Source: a virus | Length of the DNA: 26,244 nt | Virus record (IMG/VR): IMGVR_UViG_3300010885_015976 | Span: 1 to 26,244 of that record | Direction: 5' to 3' (one strand) | Part shown: in pieces, positions 1-10,100 of the stretch | How positions within the stretch are numbered: the first letter of the stretch is position 1 | Layout of the letters: the number at the start of each line of letters is the position of its first letter | Translations under genes and position numbers: made by a program | The notes under the pieces: model-generated | What the model was told of the DNA's origin: nothing | Databases searched by the model: none | What the model saw: only the letters and a program-made list of their open reading frames with translations

Positions 1-252
1 AAGATTAATGCCAATCAACAGATCATTGATTCAAACAAAGCAACTGCTGATTCACTAAACGCACAGAATACCGATCTACAAACACAGATACAGACCGGAA
101 CAGATCAGTATGCGGCAGCAACTGATGCTGCTGGACAAACAACAAATATACCAGGAGTACCTGGTGGTAATTCTCCTGGTGGAGCAGCTGGTGGCGCTCC
201 AACTGCGGCTGCATCTGCTGCATCTGCTGCTGCAATGCCTAGTGGATGTTAA
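1..252 (+). CDS. C-terminal fragment of an unidentified phage structural-region protein
   Basis: The first reading frame is open from the window edge to a TAA at 250-252 and gives 83 residues; the start lies upstream. The first 45 or so residues are rich in Q, N, D and A with regularly spaced hydrophobics and could form a coiled coil. The rest is low-complexity Gly/Pro/Ala (PGVPGGNSPGG, then an Ala/Ser run) ending in Pro-Ser-Gly-Cys. I do not recognise the family. Its place just before gp25 would suit a baseplate hub, spike or tail-associated protein, since T4 carries gene 5 next to gene 25, but nothing in the fragment proves this. It ends 7 bases before the gp25 start, so the two genes are probably co-transcribed. 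An overlapping reading frame beginning at 110 is a spurious extension of gp25, not an alternative to this gene. Confidence 0.6.
   Translation, partial: KINANQQIIDSNKATADSLNAQNTDLQTQIQTGTDQYAAATDAAGQTTNIPGVPGGNSPGGAAGGAPTAAASAASAAAMPSGC
208..234 (+). repeat. GCTGCATCT trinucleotide-type tandem repeat in a coding region
   Basis: Two perfect copies of GCTGCATCT (208-216, 217-225) are followed by a related GCTGCTGCA (226-234), encoding the Ala/Ser-rich tail of the upstream protein. Repeats of this kind are prone to slippage in whole 3-base units, which would change the tail length without breaking the frame. Confidence 0.6.
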
Positions 253-259
253 ATACATT

Positions 260-697
260 ATGCCATTATATAAAGGTTACAGTACACAAAATTTCATTTA
301 TCAGGATGCCAACACGATCACTGGCATAAAAGAGAATTATTTCGGTCCATATTCAGTTACTGATAAGAATTTGATTATAACTGATCTACTAAATCACTTT
401 TATATTCGAAAAGGCGAAAAGTTAATGAACCCAGAATTTGGGTGCATGATATGGGATAGTCTGTTTGACCCGCTAACAATAACTTTGAAAAATGATATAG
501 TAAATGAAGTTAAAACTATTGCTACTTCAGATCCCAGGATTTCTTTGGTCAGTAAAATTTCAGTGAATGAATCTCCTGACGGAGCTGGATTATTGATAGC
601 ATTAGATATTGCATTAAAAAATAGTAATGAAGTGATAAGTTTGAATCTGGCATTTGACGGCTCGACTGGTGTGATCACAAGTACAATTGCTTATTAA
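260..697 (+). CDS. gp25: Baseplate wedge protein, gp25-like (GPW/gp25 family)
   Basis: This 145-residue protein matches the size and pattern of the gp25 family (T4 gp25 is 132 residues). In contractile tails gp25 sits in the baseplate wedge core with gp6 and is related to sheath-initiating proteins of other contractile systems. The family hallmark is the central block with RKGEKLMNPEFGCMIWD followed by SLFDPL at about residues 47-69, close to the usual 'GER..P.FG....LFEP' pattern. The C-terminal half has the expected beta-rich character. The ATG at 260 is chosen because the frame upstream of it overlaps the clearly coding C-terminus of the previous gene. There is only a weak TGGA ahead of it, so translation may be coupled to the upstream stop. 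The next gene is gp6, its known partner in the wedge. Confidence 0.9.
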   Translation: MPLYKGYSTQNFIYQDANTITGIKENYFGPYSVTDKNLIITDLLNHFYIRKGEKLMNPEFGCMIWDSLFDPLTITLKNDIVNEVKTIATSDPRISLVSKISVNESPDGAGLLIALDIALKNSNEVISLNLAFDGSTGVITSTIAY

Positions 698-720
698 AAT
701 CTATTAAAATCTATTAAAAT
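691..720 (+). repeat. Three tandem copies of a 10-bp A-tract repeat
   Basis: The unit CTATTAAAAT occurs three times in a row; the first copy has T for its first base and contains the gp25 stop codon. The period of 10 bases is close to one helical turn, so the AAAA tracts face the same side of the helix. The array ends 17 bases before the late promoter octamer of gp6. Confidence 0.75.
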
Positions 721-737
721 GCGCACTTTATTCTACA

Positions 738-745
738 TATAAATA
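738..745 (+). promoter_or_regulatory. T4-type late promoter octamer for gp6
   Basis: An exact TATAAATA lies in the gap between gp25 and gp6, 21 bases before the gp6 ATG. In T4-like phages this octamer is the sole -10-like element read by the phage late sigma factor gp55. A plausible ribosome-binding site, AGAGG, follows at 751-755. Confidence 0.75.
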
Positions 746-766
746 ATAGTAGAGGTTTAGTGTATA

Positions 767-3700
767 ATGGCAACATCGTCAAATAATAAGCAAACTAATT
801 TATTTGCAGTTGAGGACTGGAAGAAACTCTATACAGCCTTCACTGATGCAGACTTTCAAGCATATGATTTCGAAACTATTCGTAAGGTCATGGTTGATTA
901 TCTTCGCACATATTATGCTGAGGATTTCAATGACTTTATTGAATCGAGCGAATTCATTGCTCTACTAGATCTCATCGCGTTCCAAGCACAGAGTCTTGCA
1001 TTTCGCACCGATTTAAATGCCAGGGAGAATTTCTTAGAAACAGCAGAGCGTAAAGACAGCGTTCTAAAATTAGTTAAGCAACTAAACTATAATCCCAACC
1101 GTAATAAAGCAGCCAACGGAATTCTTAAAATTAAGAGTCTGATGACAACCGAATCTGTTTTTGATTACAGCAGCAGAAATCTTAGTAAGATCTCTGTTAA
1201 CTGGAATGATACAACTAATCCAGACTGGTTAAATCAATTCAATTTGATAGTCAATGCTTCGTTATCGAGTGGACAAAGAGTTGGTAAGGCATTTGCAAGT
1301 AAAAAAATTAACAATATTAAGACAGAGCAGTATAATATTGCTGTTCCCACAACAGTGCTTGCAGTTTTTCCATTTACTGCAACGATCAGTGACACAGTAA
1401 CTCCCTTTGAAGTTGTTGGTGCAAGCATCACTGATACAGATTCAATAACAGAAAATGATCCGGGACATTTCGGTAATTTTGGTATGATCTATCAAAATGA
1501 CAGTCGTGGAAATGCCAGCCCAAATACAGGTTACTTTCTATTTTTCAAACAAGGGCAGTTAAATGACATCAATCAAGCATTTGCAGAACGTATACCTAAT
1601 CGCATATTAAGTGTTAATTTCGATAATATTAACAACGAAGACGTTTGGTTTTATGATCTGAATAACGGACAAATTGGAGATCAGTGGACGAAGATTCCAA
1701 ATATTGTTGGAAGCAATGCTGTTTATAATAGCATTGCAAGGGGCAATAGAAAGTTATTCAGTGTTAACAGCAGAGGCACAGATCAAATTGATCTTGTGTT
1801 TGGGGATGACACGTTCTCTGAAACCCCTGTAGGTAATTTTAAAACTTATTTTAGAGTTAGCAATGGTTTGACTTACAGAATAAGTCCAGCAGACATGACT
1901 AATGTTAGCATTGTCATTCCATATATCAATAAAAATGGCAAACCTGAAAGACTTACATTGACAGCAAGTCTTCAATATACAGTATCTAATAGTAGTCGTC
2001 GAGATTTAGTTGCTGAAATTAAAAGTAAAGCACCTCAAAATTATTATACACAGGGAAGAATGGTAAACGGTGAAGATTATAATATCTTGCCATACACAAT
2101 GTTCAGTGATATCATTAAGGTAAAGAGTGTTAACAGATATAGCAGCGGTATCAGTCGTTATCTAGATATCAATGATCCAACTGGAAAATATAGTAGCACT
2201 GATCTATTTGCCAGTGACGGTGCATTTTACAAACAGAATAATCGATTGACTACAAATTTCACTTTTAATAGTCGCAACGATGTTATTCGTACGATCACTA
2301 CAACTGTGCAATCAATTCTGAACAGCAAGAGCATGAAGCATTTCTATTATGAAAATTATTCAGAATATCCATTGGTTAATTTATTATGGGCAAGAAAAAC
2401 AGACGATACATCTACCTGTACTGGATTCTTTAACTTCTCTTATAGTGTTGGCACATATCAACCGATCGGTAATGCTGCTGGCGTTCAACAGAATCTACGT
2501 TATTTGTTAACTAACTGTTTAATCAAATTTACAGCACCGTCCGGCTATTATTTTGATAGCAGCAACAGTATAATTCTAGGATCTCCAGCATTACCCAGTG
2601 ATAAAACTGAAATCTGGGCAACGATTCAGAGTCAAATCGGTGACGGTAGAACTCCTATATATCTAGCAGGTCGTACGATTGGTAGTATTACTCTCAGTGA
2701 GAACATCCCCTCAAATGCAATTGTTTCTGCGGTATACGCACCGTTTACAACAAACTTAACTAATACTTTAATAAACACGATCACAACTTACATTTTGAAT
2801 AATGTTGAATTTGCTCTTCGCTACGATACGACGCAGACACCATATGGTGAGCCATGGAAGATTATTCCAATTATCAATGTGGATCAAACCAGTGGATATA
2901 CAGCATCTACTGCTGGAACTAATAGTGATAGCAGTTGGCTATTTTTATTCACTAATGACGGAACAAAGTATACTATAACATATCGTGGTTTAGATTATAT
3001 TTTCAGTAGCACCAACAGCGTTCGTTTCTTAAACATCAATCCTGAACCTGTCTATGATGTTAAGACAAACACAATTGTCACTGACAACATCAAGATTCTA
3101 CAAAGCAACCTAGATAATACTAATACCGTTAAACTTCCTCGTCGGGTTAATCTGTCAGTATATGAAAACGAAATCGAAATCGATGGATATGTTGACAGCA
3201 CAAAAGTAAAGGTTACTTTCCCAACTGCAACACACAGCGATTTGCCTACAGATCCTGCTATTTTTAGTACCATAGTTGGAAGTTTAGATTCAACTTATGT
3301 TTTCTATAAAAAATTTATCGATTATGATAATCTAATTAGATATCAACTACTGGAAGACGGTGTTATTAATTACGTCTATCCTACTAGAATCTCGATTGAG
3401 AATGTTAGAAATAACTTTCCAAATAAAAGACTGTTCTATGCAACTAAAGAAGGGATGTTTTATGAAATCTCTTCCAACGGCGTAGCAAATACATTGGTGG
3501 ATGTCACTCAGGATTATAAATCTTTTATTGGCAGACAGTCTCTGCTATTCCAATATCGTCATAATGCAAGTGATCGTCGACGTATCGATCCTGCAACAAC
3601 TAATTTAATCGATACTTTTATCTTGACTCGTAGTTACGATGAAGCATACAGAAATTATATTAACGATTATACCGGGAAAGTTGCAGAGCCCGCAGCAGTT

Positions 3701-4168
3701 AGCAGTGTTACTTTGGCCAATACATATGGATCTCTATTAGATTTAAAAATGATCAGTGATGAAATGATTCTGAATCCAGGGGTTTATAAGCCATTATTTG
3801 GCAACAAATCAGACAGTGCATTGCAAGCAACAATTCAAATTGTTAAGAATCCTGCCAGCAATATAAGCCCTAACGAACTCAAGAGCAGAGTCATTGAACA
3901 GATCAACAGTTATTTTGCAATCGATAATTGGGATTTTGGGCAAACTTTCTACTTCAGTGAACTAAGTGCTTACTTACATAGCCAACTTGGAAATTACTTA
4001 AGCAGTGTTGTACTAGTGCCCACTTACCCTAACAGTGTATTTGGTGATCTATATGAAATAAGAAGTCAGCCCAATGAGATACTAATTAGTTCAGCAACTG
4101 TTGACAATATCGAAGTTGTTAGCGGTGTTTATATCAGCATGTCTCAGAATACTATGGTTACAATTTAA
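767..4168 (+). CDS. gp6: Baseplate wedge protein, gp6-like, enlarged
   Basis: gp6 forms the ring of wedge dimers at the core of the T4-like baseplate and joins neighbouring wedges. The N-terminal 120 residues carry the signature seen in marine T4-like gp6 proteins: FNDFIESSEFIALLDLIAF, then a segment with FRTDLNARENFLETAER and LNYNPNRN. The C-terminal region has RRRIDPATTNLIDTFILT (around residue 940) and a helix-rich, baseplate-J-like end with a 'FGQTFYFSEL' block. At 1133 residues it is much longer than T4 gp6 (660), with extra beta-rich sequence in the middle (around residues 590-860). The start is supported by AGAGG at 751-755 and by an upstream late promoter. The next gene begins 16 bases after its stop. 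The family call is secure; the role of the additional middle region is unknown. Confidence 0.92.
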   Translation: MATSSNNKQTNLFAVEDWKKLYTAFTDADFQAYDFETIRKVMVDYLRTYYAEDFNDFIESSEFIALLDLIAFQAQSLAFRTDLNARENFLETAERKDSVLKLVKQLNYNPNRNKAANGILKIKSLMTTESVFDYSSRNLSKISVNWNDTTNPDWLNQFNLIVNASLSSGQRVGKAFASKKINNIKTEQYNIAVPTTVLAVFPFTATISDTVTPFEVVGASITDTDSITENDPGHFGNFGMIYQNDSRGNASPNTGYFLFFKQGQLNDINQAFAERIPNRILSVNFDNINNEDVWFYDLNNGQIGDQWTKIPNIVGSNAVYNSIARGNRKLFSVNSRGTDQIDLVFGDDTFSETPVGNFKTYFRVSNGLTYRISPADMTNVSIVIPYINKNGKPERLTLTASLQYTVSNSSRRDLVAEIKSKAPQNYYTQGRMVNGEDYNILPYTMFSDIIKVKSVNRYSSGISRYLDINDPTGKYSSTDLFASDGAFYKQNNRLTTNFTFNSRNDVIRTITTTVQSILNSKSMKHFYYENYSEYPLVNLLWARKTDDTSTCTGFFNFSYSVGTYQPIGNAAGVQQNLRYLLTNCLIKFTAPSGYYFDSSNSIILGSPALPSDKTEIWATIQSQIGDGRTPIYLAGRTIGSITLSENIPSNAIVSAVYAPFTTNLTNTLINTITTYILNNVEFALRYDTTQTPYGEPWKIIPIINVDQTSGYTASTAGTNSDSSWLFLFTNDGTKYTITYRGLDYIFSSTNSVRFLNINPEPVYDVKTNTIVTDNIKILQSNLDNTNTVKLPRRVNLSVYENEIEIDGYVDSTKVKVTFPTATHSDLPTDPAIFSTIVGSLDSTYVFYKKFIDYDNLIRYQLLEDGVINYVYPTRISIENVRNNFPNKRLFYATKEGMFYEISSNGVANTLVDVTQDYKSFIGRQSLLFQYRHNASDRRRIDPATTNLIDTFILTRSYDEAYRNYINDYTGKVAEPAAVSSVTLANTYGSLLDLKMISDEMILNPGVYKPLFGNKSDSALQATIQIVKNPASNISPNELKSRVIEQINSYFAIDNWDFGQTFYFSELSAYLHSQLGNYLSSVVLVPTYPNSVFGDLYEIRSQPNEILISSATVDNIEVVSGVYISMSQNTMVTI

Positions 4169-4184
4169 TAGGTAAAAGATAAAA

Positions 4185-7100
4185 ATGGTTAATAAGTCTC
4201 TAGACAATGTTCCTAAGATAAATCAGAATTCTAAGAACCGTAAGGTAACATCTGATTTCCTGCCAGGTGTATTCAGAACTAATACTAATAAGCGTTTTCT
4301 AAATGCTACTATGGATCAGTTAATCCAAGAACCTAAATTAAACAATGTTTATGGCTACGTTGGAAGACAGGATCTTAGTCCAGCATATCAAACAACAGAC
4401 CCTTATGTTAGAGAGACTGATAGTTATAGTCAATTTTATCAACTTGAACCAGGTCTTGTGATCAATGAACGGATCGTTGGCACCAATCGATTTAAAAAAA
4501 CAAATGCCTTTAACTATGTTGACTTGCTCAATGGTGTTGCACTACAGGGTGGAATCAATACTAATCATAGTAGATTATTCTCTAACGAATATTACAACTA
4601 CGAAGGGTTCATCGATTTCGACAAGTTAATTAATTACAGCAAGTATTACTGGGTTCCCAATGGACCAACTACGCTTGAAGTAAATGGATATGATGTTGAC
4701 AATACAAAGCCTGATGTTGTATTCATCGAAGATTTATCCATTAGCCGCCCTGTAGATCCAGATACCACTGGTAATCTAGTATCTAATAAGCCCATTGGAC
4801 TTGTTGGATATAATATTAGTCAATTCCCAGGCAAGACAAACCCAACTCTTAATTTAGTAAGAGGCAGAACATATAATTTTAATGTTGCTCAACTTGGTCA
4901 TCCATTTTGGATTCAAACTGAACCGGGACTTGGGGAAGGTGTTGGATATCAAGAAAACATCTTTAAGAGAGAAGTATATGGAGTTGATAACAATGGTGCA
5001 GAAGAAGGTACAGTAACTTTTAGAGTACCATTCTCAGACGAGCAGTTTGATGTTGAATCGTTGCCACTATTTGATACTGTTGATCTAGTGACAGATATTC
5101 CATATAACGATATACAAAATGTTATGTATGAAGATTTTATCGCTAACAATACCATTGATGGTATGAGATCATTGACTCAAAAACGCATAGTAATGATCAA
5201 TCCAGACCCTGCTAGTTGGAGAGATGACGTACCTCTAGAACAGCGTTATGGCATCTGGCAGTTAAACAATGTTGATGGCCAACTGCGTTTAGGTTTCATT
5301 AAGGCATGGCCTAATAGCACTAAGATATTTGTTAGAGAAGGCAGACAATATGGTAACGTGAATGTTATTAGAAATAGTCACGGTTCGATATACAAAGAGC
5401 CATTCATTACTTCTAAGCTTGACACACTATACTATCAAGATGGTGTTGATGAAAATGTATACGGTGAGATACGTCTAGTAACAATCGATCCAACACAAGC
5501 AACCATTGATGTCGTACAGCGTGTGCTAGATCAACCTTCTTATACGAGTCCTAATAATGTTGAATTTACCAATGGTTTAAAAGTTATATTCAGAGGCTTC
5601 GTCGAACCCGCAGGATACGCAGATACAGAGTTTGTTGTTGAAGGTGTCGGCACAGGGATTAAATTAGTACCATGGGAAAATTTACTCACCCCTGATCCCA
5701 ACAATCCCAATCAAGGTGATGGATTTGATGCGCAGGGTGAAAATTTTGATTCACTACAGTACGATCTTGCATTAAATTCTCCTTTAAGGAAAGACTATGT
5801 TGTCATAAATCGTTCAAGCATTGACGGTAATGCATGGAGCAGAACTAACCGTTGGTTCCATGAGGACGTAATTCGTTACGCAACAACTTTTAACAATTCA
5901 ACAGCACCTGTTGTATTGGATAACGCATTTAGAGGTATTAGACCAATCATCGAGTTTGATGCCAACTTACAGTTATTCAATCATGGAAATAAATTTGCAG
6001 GTGCTGTGACTGTGATAGATTCCAAAGTCACTGATCTAGGAAACCAAGTTGAAGGTATTAGTCCATATGTACTGATTGATTCCAATGGAAACTATTACAG
6101 CGATGATGTTGCGTTAGAAAACGGAACATACGTTATCTTCACGCAGGAGAGATATCATAATACCAGAAATAAAATCTATGAAGTAAGCAACATCATCCCA
6201 CATGCTGCTAACATCAGAATCAAAACTGTGCTGAGATTTGCTCAGTTGGGATCAACTCAAATGATACTGACTGATACTGATTATCTATATGTTAATATGA
6301 AGGTAACAGGGCAAGGCGTGCCTTCTAATACAATAATTACTGCCATCGATACATTGAATAATATTGTTACTGTGAACAATGAATTAGTAGATGTTCCTGC
6401 GGGTTCGAGTGTTTCTTTTAATACTAATAATAAGCAAGTGCATCTAACACCAGTTCACACTATGCAAGAAGGTGAAACCGTTGTTGCATTAAGTGGTGCA
6501 ACTAAACAGAATTTTGTCTACTGGTGGCATAATGACAGTTGGGTCTATGCTCAACAGAAAAACAGTTTAAATCAAGCGCCGTTATTTGATATCTTTTCAA
6601 TAAGTGGAATTAGTTTCAGTAATACTGAATATTTCACAAGCAGTACATTTGCAGGTAGCAAGTTATTTGGATATAAGGAATCAACTACCGGGCTCAGAGA
6701 TAGTGAACTTGGTTTTCCATTGACTTATAGATCAATCGGAAATATCGGTGACATTGTCTTTGAAAATTTTTACGACACCGAGTCTTTTCATTATAGTTTC
6801 CTTAATAAGGACCAAACTCTTTCGATTTCAAATGGGTTTGCCCATGAGAACAATGTCAATGATCTAAGTTTTAAACTTAGAAATAATTGGATCAAAGTAC
6901 TAGATCAAAGTAAACAATACATTCAGAAGAAATATATCGTGAGTGAGAATCTACGAAATAACTTCTTGCTTAATGTTGATTATAAGATCAATAGTCAAAA
7001 CGAAAAAAATATTTTCGTTTATGTCAACGAAGTCGAATTAAGTTACAAGAAAGACTTCTCATTGATGGTACAAGGAAAGAATTATTATGTATCATTTGCT

Positions 7101-10100
7101 AAAGAATTGATTGTAGGCGATGTTCTAGTAGTTAAGATTTTTGCAAATCCCATATCTCAAGAAAACTTTACTCTGCCAAAGAATCTCACTGAGAACAGTT
7201 TAAATGAAACATTTGATTCATTGACATTGGGGCAAATAAGAAATCATGTGCAGGAAATTGCAGACAATAGTTTATATTTTGTCGGTGAGGCTGCTGGAAG
7301 CAATAATCTACGTGATATTGCATATAAACAAATTCCTGGAAGAATTTTACAGCATAGTGCTGGCGTACACGTCTCGCAGTTGTTTTTTAATAATGAAACT
7401 ACTAACGTCATCCAATCGATCGACTATAGTAGAAAAGCATATCGTAACTTCAAAGACAGATTCTTTAGCCTATTAGGTTCATCTGACTTTCAAAATACTG
7501 GAGATCCACGTGCATGTCTAGATCAGATTTTTGATGAACTTACATCACATGTAACAAGCGATCAAAGTTTCTATTATACTGATATGGTAGCTACCGGAAC
7601 TAAGAATTTCATCGTTAATCGATATACCATTTCAGATACAAACTATAGAAAATTCAACGTAATCAATCCTTTCAGTGTGGCCACTCCTGGATACGAATCG
7701 GTATTGATATATCAAAAGAAATTTAATGATATCACAGATACCAATGGCAATCAACTACTAATCAATAAAGATTATACATTCGATGGGTATGTCGTCAACA
7801 TAATCGCCAATCTAGATATTAACGACACTGTTAGCGTGTTTGAATATGCCAGCACTAAAGGCTGTACTGTTCCTGCTACTCCTACAAAATTAGGACTATA
7901 TCCAAAGTTTACACCTGAGATATTTGTGGACGATACATTCATCGGCCGTAAATTAAATGTCATCCAAGGACATGATGGCAGTAAGACTATTGCATTCAAT
8001 GATTTTAGAGATAACATAATTCTAGAATTTGAAAAAAGAGTTTATAATAATATAACAGTCAACTATATCAATGATAATACTTCTTTCACATCTATCGAGC
8101 CAGGAGCCTTCAGAGTAACTGATTATTCGATGGACGAGTGGACACTGTTACTAAGTCCTACTTTCTTAGAATGGGCTGGAAGTAATAATGTTAACATATT
8201 TGATAATTTATTTCAAAATCAAGCAACATCTAACGATCCTTTTAGTTTTAACTATTCTCAAAGCTTAGATGTTTTATATAATGATGGTGTTCCTGGTTAT
8301 TGGAGAGGTATATACAAATATTTCTTTGATACTGATCGTCCTCATACACATCCTTGGGAAATGTTTGGATTTAGTCAACAACCGGAATGGTGGGAAGCAA
8401 GATATGGTAAAGCACCATATACTTCTGGGAATTTAGTTCTATGGCAAGATGTGCAGATTGGGTTGATTTACCAACACGGGCATGATAGCTATATTGATTC
8501 TCGTTACGCCAGACCAGGAACATTAGATGTTATACCTGTAGATGAACATGGAGATTTATTACCTCCATTGAGTAGTGTAGTTACAACAGTAAAACCCAAT
8601 AATGTTGGTAGTTCATGGAGATTTGGTGATCAGAGTCCGCAGGAAACAGTGTGGCGTCGCAGCAGCGAATATCCTTATGCAATTCAAATTGCATGGGCAT
8701 TGGCTAAACCAGCACAATATTGTACTTGGTCATTGAATCGTCGCGACTATGTGCGTATCCCATTGCTTGATCAGATCATTAACAAACGTACTGGTAAAAG
8801 AGCAGTTAGTCTATCGATATCAGATGACACACAATATATTCCAGGCAGTAATATCTGGATACGTGATCGTCTAGCAGGTTTAAATGTAAACATTCAGACA
8901 AAATTTGTTGAGATATTTGAAAATCTAGGACTTAATCTTGTTTACAAGATGAGTGGTTTCACTGATAAGAGTTACATCGAAGTCATTGCAGAACAAGCAA
9001 GCCCTAACAGCACTAACACAGGTATCCTGGTTCCTAAAGAAAATTATGATCTTGTAGTTTCTAAAAGTGCTCCGGTAGGTGCTGCTACTTATAGTGCAGT
9101 TATAATAAAGAAAGCCGGCGGCATCTTTTCTATATTTGGTACTGATTTCAATCGTCCTTATTTTATCATCACTCCTCGTAGGATGAATGGAAATTTCTAT
9201 AATATTACTGTAAGCCAACAAACAGCCATGGTTAGAATGGATGATGAAGATGGCATTCAGATAATTCCATATGGGCAACAGTTCACAACAACACAACAGG
9301 TTGTTGATTTCTTAATAAGTTATGGTAGTTATTTAAAGAGCACTGGATTCTTATTTGGAGATGTAGCAAGTGGAGAATCTGAGATTGAATTTCATAATTC
9401 TACTATCGATTGGGCAAATTCTGCTAAACAATTTCTCTATTGGTTAGAACAAGGGTGGGATTCATCTATCGTTCTAAGTTTAACTCCTGCAGGAACTCAA
9501 TTAAGTTTTGACACTGGGTTTGGCGTCGTCGACGACTTAACTAATAGTTATAGTGGAGTTAGATTAACTAATTCCGACGACACTGTTTTACAGAACAAAG
9601 AATACACTACTTTTAGAAATGGTACAAACTTTAATTTAATCCTTAAGGATCCTTCTAAAGGAATTCACTTATTAGATCTTGTAGTTGTGGCATATGAACA
9701 TACATTAGTTTTTGATAACACGACAGTGTTTAATGATATCATATACAGTCCAAGCCTTGGCAATCGTCAATATAGAATGAAGATCAATGGTTTCAAGACT
9801 AGGGATTGGGATGGTAGTTTATATGCTCCAGGTTTCTTAGTAAACTTCAATGACGTTGAGTTATGGCAACCTGTAACTGATTACTATAAAGGCGACATTG
9901 TAGAATACAAGAACAAATACTATACAGCCAAAGTTTTCATACCTGGACAGAATAAGTTCATTGAAAATAATTGGATGCCAGTGAATGGCAATCTATTAAA
10001 CAAAAAACTAATACCAAATATGGCATTTAATGCTCAGCAGTTTGAAAATTTCTACGACGTAGATAAATTTGATGTTAATTCAGACGCTGATACATTAGCA

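Noticed and set aside
110-259. An upstream extension of the gp25 frame starting at 110.
   Set aside because: It overlaps the clearly coding end of the previous gene, its translation is Leu/Gln-rich with no gp25 character, and the true gp25 start at 260 gives the normal family length.
8925-9296. A 123-codon reverse-strand frame within the giant gene, along with other reverse frames of 60-124 codons.
   Set aside because: All gene signals in the window are on the + strand; these frames are Cys/Ser/Ile-rich shadows of the forward coding sequence.
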